Part shown: in pieces, positions 60,926 through 64,000 of the stretch | Layout: every line of letters begins with the position of its first letter | Position numbering within the stretch: the stretch's first letter is position 1 | NCBI GenBank assembly: GCA_910587555.1 | Contig: CAJULV010000008.1 | Location: forward strand, 1 to 64,000 | Length of the DNA stretch: 64,000 nt | Direction: 5' to 3' | Origin: an uncultured Acetatifactor sp. | GTDB lineage: Bacteria; Bacillota; Clostridia; Lachnospirales; Lachnospiraceae | The notes under the pieces: generated by a model | Told to the model about the DNA's origin: nothing | Database searches by the model: none | The model's input: only the letters and a program-made list of their open reading frames with translations | Program-made: the position numbers and the translations under genes

Positions 60926-62377
60926 ATGAGCGTGTTATCTAATTTGGAACCCAGGAGCGTATTTCGATTTTTTGAGGAAATTACAAGGATTCCCCACGGT
61001 TCGGGCAATGTGGGACAGATCAGTGATTATCTGGCGGAATTTGCCGGTGAGAGAGGGCTGTTCTGTATTCAGGACGAACTGAAAAACATTATTATAACAA
61101 AGGATGCCACACCGGGCTACGAGAATGAGCCTGCCGTGATCATACAGGGACATATGGACATGGTGGCTGTGAAGAAGCCGGACTGCGATATTGATATGAA
61201 AACGGAAGGGCTGCGGGTTGCAGTCAACGGGGACCTGATCTATGCGGAGGGCACCAGCCTGGGCGGAGACGACGGCATTGCGGTGGCGTATGCGCTGGCG
61301 CTGCTGGATTCCGATACCGTAAAGCATCCGCGCCTGGAGGTTGTCATCACCGTTGACGAGGAAGTGGGGATGGACGGTGCCAGGGGCATCGATTTGTCCA
61401 TGCTTACCGGCAGCCGCATGATTAATCTGGATTCCGAGGAGGAGGGTATCTTCCTGACCAGCTGTGCCGGCGGCGCCAGAGTGCATTGCCATCTGACGGC
61501 AGTGACCGGGGAGACGGAGGGCATGGCGGCCGAGGTGGTGCTGGGAGGCCTTCAGGGAGGCCATTCCGGCGGTGAGATTCACAAAGAGAGGGGAAATTCC
61601 AACGTGCTGTTTGGCAGATTGCTCTGCAGGCTGGCGAAGAAGCTGCCGGTACATCTCATAGAGGTGGAGGGCGGCCTGGCGGACAATGCCATTCCCAGAC
61701 AGACAAGGGCGGTGATACTGACGGATGCCGGGGACAGGGAAGCGTTCTGTGAGATCGTGAAGGCTGTGGAAACCGAGATTCGATCGGAGCTGGCGGTGAA
61801 GGAGCCGGGCTTTTATCTCAAGGCGGAGGGTTTTTCGGAGGGAAAATATGTCTGCGCCTCTGTGGGGGATACGAAACGGATTGCCTCATTCCTGACGGCC
61901 CTGCCCAACGGGGTCCAGGCAATGAGCGTGGACATGCCGGGACTGGTGGAAACCTCTCTGAACCTGGGGATCCTGAGATACAAAAAGGGAGAACTCCTGG
62001 CTGAATTTGCGGTGCGCAGCAGTGTGGAGAGCGCAAAATATGCGCTGATTGACAGGGTTGCGGCAGTGACCGGCCTGGCCGGGGGCAGCAGCGATGCCAC
62101 AGGAGATTATCCGGGCTGGAAGTATCGCAGAAATTCGCCGCTGCGGGATAAAATGGTGGCGGTATACAGGGAAATGTATGGTGCGGAACCCAGGGTGGAG
62201 GCTATTCACGCGGGGCTGGAATGCGGAATACTGGGAAGCAAGATAAAAGATCTGGATTGTGTTTCCCTGGGACCTGACATGAGCGGAATCCATACCACGG
62301 AGGAGACTCTGAGCATTGCGTCCGTCAGGCGGGTATGGGAATACCTGGTGAAGCTGTTGGAGAAAAAGGATGCCTGA
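60926..62377 (+). CDS. pepD: aminoacyl-histidine dipeptidase (M20 family)
   Basis: The 483-residue protein matches PepD/peptidase D: NLEPRSVFRFFEEITRIPHGSGN at the start, IIQGHMDMVAV (about 75; zinc His and Asp), GTSLGGDDGIAVAYALALL (about 110; bridging Asp), TVDEEVGMDGA (about 142; catalytic and zinc Glu), and GGLQGGHSGGEIHKERGN (about 208). CGILGSKIKDLDCVSLGPDMSGIHTTEE near the end supplies the last zinc ligand region. It cleaves dipeptides, including Xaa-His, in the cytoplasm. AGGAGG precedes ATG 60926. L-asparaginase follows, so the pair may supply amino acids. Confidence 0.95.
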   Translation: MSVLSNLEPRSVFRFFEEITRIPHGSGNVGQISDYLAEFAGERGLFCIQDELKNIIITKDATPGYENEPAVIIQGHMDMVAVKKPDCDIDMKTEGLRVAVNGDLIYAEGTSLGGDDGIAVAYALALLDSDTVKHPRLEVVITVDEEVGMDGARGIDLSMLTGSRMINLDSEEEGIFLTSCAGGARVHCHLTAVTGETEGMAAEVVLGGLQGGHSGGEIHKERGNSNVLFGRLLCRLAKKLPVHLIEVEGGLADNAIPRQTRAVILTDAGDREAFCEIVKAVETEIRSELAVKEPGFYLKAEGFSEGKYVCASVGDTKRIASFLTALPNGVQAMSVDMPGLVETSLNLGILRYKKGELLAEFAVRSSVESAKYALIDRVAAVTGLAGGSSDATGDYPGWKYRRNSPLRDKMVAVYREMYGAEPRVEAIHAGLECGILGSKIKDLDCVSLGPDMSGIHTTEETLSIASVRRVWEYLVKLLEKKDA

Positions 62378-62437
62378 AATGAGGGACGGAAAGGGAGAGA
62401 AGAAGGCGCCGGCGGTGAGGCGCACAAGGGGGTAAAG

Positions 62438-63445
62438 ATGAAAAAAATACTGCTGATTGCAACGGGCGGAACCATCGCATCTGGGCGCACGGAGGAAGGA
62501 TTGTCCCCGAAAATCGGGGCAGGGGAGCTGCTGCAGTACGTGGAGGAACACAGGGAATTCTGTGATGTGGATGTGATACAGCCTTTCAGCCTGGACAGCA
62601 CGAATGTATATGCAAGGCACTGGCTGGAACTGGCGGCATTGGTGGAGAAGTACTATCAGGAATATGAGGGGTTTGTCATCAGCCACGGCACGGATACCAT
62701 GGCATTTACTGCGGCAGCGCTGTCTTACCTGGTGCAGGACAGCAGGAAACCGATTGTGATCACAGGCTCACAGAAGCCCATTGATATGCCTGTGACGGAT
62801 GCCAGAACCAATCTGCTGGACAGCCTCAGGTTTGCCGCTGACGCCAGGGCCCATGGGGTGAATATTGTGTTCGGGGGCAATGTGATAGCAGGAACCCGTG
62901 CCAAGAAGGAGCGTTCCAAGAGCTATGATGCCTTCTCCAGCATTAATTTTCCCAATGTGGCCGTCATTCGGGACGGAAGGATTGTATTTTATATTGACGA
63001 TAAGTTCAGGGTGGCCGGCCAGGTGCGGTTTTATCATCAATTAAATGAGAAGATTTTGCTGCTGAAGCTGGTGCCGGGGACGGACGCAGCCGTGCTGAAC
63101 AGGCTGTTTCCGTATTATGACGGTGTAATCATAGAGGCATTCGGTGTGGGCGGGCTTCCGGAGTATGGAGAGGTGCCTTTTTATCCGGAGATTCGGCGTT
63201 GGACGAATGCGGGAAAACTGGTGCTGATGGCGACCCAGGTTACCCATGAGGGCAGCGACATGGAGGTATACCGGGTGGGAAGGGTTATCAAGGAAGAATT
63301 CCGGCTGATGGAAGCCTATGATATGACACTGGAAGCGGCCGTGACAAAGGCAATGTGGGTGCTGGGCCAGGAGAGCGGACCCGAGCGGTTTCGGGAGAGA
63401 TTCTACCGGACGGTAAACCATGATATTCTGCTGGGGGAAGTATGA
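62438..63445 (+). CDS. ansA: L-asparaginase, type I (cytoplasmic)
   Basis: The 335-residue protein has the two asparaginase motifs: IATGGTIASG (residues 7-16, first catalytic Thr) and VISHGTDTMAFTAAALSYL (about 80-98, second Thr and Asp). KPIVITGSQKPIDMPVTDARTNL follows as in the family. No signal peptide, so type I rather than the secreted type II. It converts L-asparagine to aspartate and ammonia. It lies 60 bases after pepD and is probably co-transcribed. ATG 62438 has only a weak GGGGGT ribosome site. Confidence 0.93.
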   Translation: MKKILLIATGGTIASGRTEEGLSPKIGAGELLQYVEEHREFCDVDVIQPFSLDSTNVYARHWLELAALVEKYYQEYEGFVISHGTDTMAFTAAALSYLVQDSRKPIVITGSQKPIDMPVTDARTNLLDSLRFAADARAHGVNIVFGGNVIAGTRAKKERSKSYDAFSSINFPNVAVIRDGRIVFYIDDKFRVAGQVRFYHQLNEKILLLKLVPGTDAAVLNRLFPYYDGVIIEAFGVGGLPEYGEVPFYPEIRRWTNAGKLVLMATQVTHEGSDMEVYRVGRVIKEEFRLMEAYDMTLEAAVTKAMWVLGQESGPERFRERFYRTVNHDILLGEV

Positions 63446-63578
63446 GAAGAGGCTTTCGGTTCGTAAGGTACGCGGACTAAGGACTTCCGCCGACGCGGGA
63501 CAGCGTCTGTTTCTATTGAAGAGAAGGGCTTTTAGAAAGATTTAAGAAACAATTAGGGTGAAAAAATACCGAAAACAT

Positions 63579-63607
63579 TTGTGTTTTTGGGTACACTATG
63601 CTATAAT
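63579..63607 (+). promoter_or_regulatory. sigma-A promoter of tig
   Basis: TTGTGT (63579-63584) and TATAAT (63602-63607) are 17 bases apart, with a leader of about 150 bases before the start at 63762. Apart from this promoter nothing was recognised in 63446-63761. Confidence 0.6.
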
Positions 63608-63761
63608 TTTAGCAATTGCGGCTGTGTCCATGCAGCAGGCAGTCTTTTTGATTTATAAATATAGGAAGCGTTTTGTTATGTGCCGCAGAATGGACGGTTT
63701 TTCTTAAGAGAAGGATGCGCATTGAGGGACAGGGCACAGAATTGAAGGAGGAAACGTAAAA

Positions 63762-64000
63762 ATGGGTTTACAGGTAGAAAAATCAGGCAATAATATGGCG
63801 AGACTGACAATTGAGGTGTCCGCCGAAGAACTGGAAAAAGCAATCGAGAGCGCATATCAGAAGAACAGGGCGAAGATCAGCCTTCCGGGATTCAGAAAGG
63901 GGAAGGCGCCCCGCAAGATGCTGGAGCAGATGTACGGCAAAGAGCTGTTCTATGAGGATGCGGCGAATGCCCTGATTCCCGATGCATATGAGCAGGCTTA
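63762..64000 (+). CDS. tig: trigger factor, N-terminal part (cut by window edge)
   Basis: ATG 63762 follows AAGGAGG and stays open to the window end, giving 79 residues: MGLQVEKSGNNMARLTIEV start and the ribosome-binding signature GFRKGKAPRKMLEQMYG (about 45-61). Trigger factor docks on L23 at the ribosome exit and holds new chains; the PPIase and C-terminal domains lie outside the window. In many Firmicutes clpP and clpX follow. Confidence 0.96.
   Translation, partial: MGLQVEKSGNNMARLTIEVSAEELEKAIESAYQKNRAKISLPGFRKGKAPRKMLEQMYGKELFYEDAANALIPDAYEQA

Overview
The window looks like the chromosome of a spore-forming, Gram-positive anaerobe of the Clostridia, most likely a Lachnospiraceae relative. 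Evidence: gpr followed by spoIIP, CIRCE-controlled groES-groEL, a YesM/YesN-type two-component pair, Gram-positive lipoprotein signals, strong AGGAGG ribosome sites and moderately GC-rich coding sequence. Genes in the first 5.5 kb lie on the minus strand. Almost everything after that is on the plus strand, except rpsT and one small gene near 52.5 kb. I see no phage, integrase or complete insertion sequence.

Layout. 1-5.5 kb: truncated cation/proton antiporter, small P-loop kinase, M29-type aminopeptidase and a two-gene ABC exporter, with an unusual intergenic region (14-bp tandem repeat and paired GC-rich repeats) at 3.2-3.9 kb. 5.6-8.6 kb: iron/cobalamin-type ABC importer. 8.7-10.8 kb: a Ro60 (TROVE plus vWA) protein preceded by a noncoding RNA whose sequence is a circularly permuted, tRNA-Arg(UCU)-like cloverleaf closed by a long terminal stem. 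This is a bacterial Y RNA of the YrlA kind and the most striking feature of the window. 10.9-26.9 kb: a polysaccharide-use locus with YesN/YesM regulators, two LplB/LplC-type permeases, a solute-binding lipoprotein, a heparinase II/III-like lyase, an isomerase-nitrilase fusion, a 2-hydroxyacid dehydrogenase, an SGNH esterase, a Gfo/Idh/MocA oxidoreductase and a Cys-type sulfatase. Together they suggest import and breakdown of a sulfated, uronate-containing glycan.

27-31 kb: MgtC family protein, then a solute-binding lipoprotein next to a methyl-accepting chemotaxis protein. 31-40.4 kb: a Wadjet anti-plasmid system in the order JetD-JetA-JetB-JetC. It is translationally coupled upstream to a FUSC-type membrane protein and followed by a HEAT-repeat DNA alkylation repair-like protein. 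40.5-47.6 kb: two MATE pumps, mnmA, and zinc-ribbon and TPM-domain membrane proteins. 47.7-50.6 kb: rpsT, gpr, spoIIP. 50.7-55.5 kb: AraC regulator, a DUF1905-like/C39-like protein, groESL and small proteins. 55.5-60.8 kb: three large multipass membrane proteins, at least one a GT39-like glycosyltransferase. 60.9-64 kb: pepD, L-asparaginase and the start of trigger factor.

Two copies of a 32-bp palindromic repeat lie 55 kb apart, one flanked by an exact 8-bp direct repeat. All functions are read from sequence motifs and remembered family features; no database search was run.
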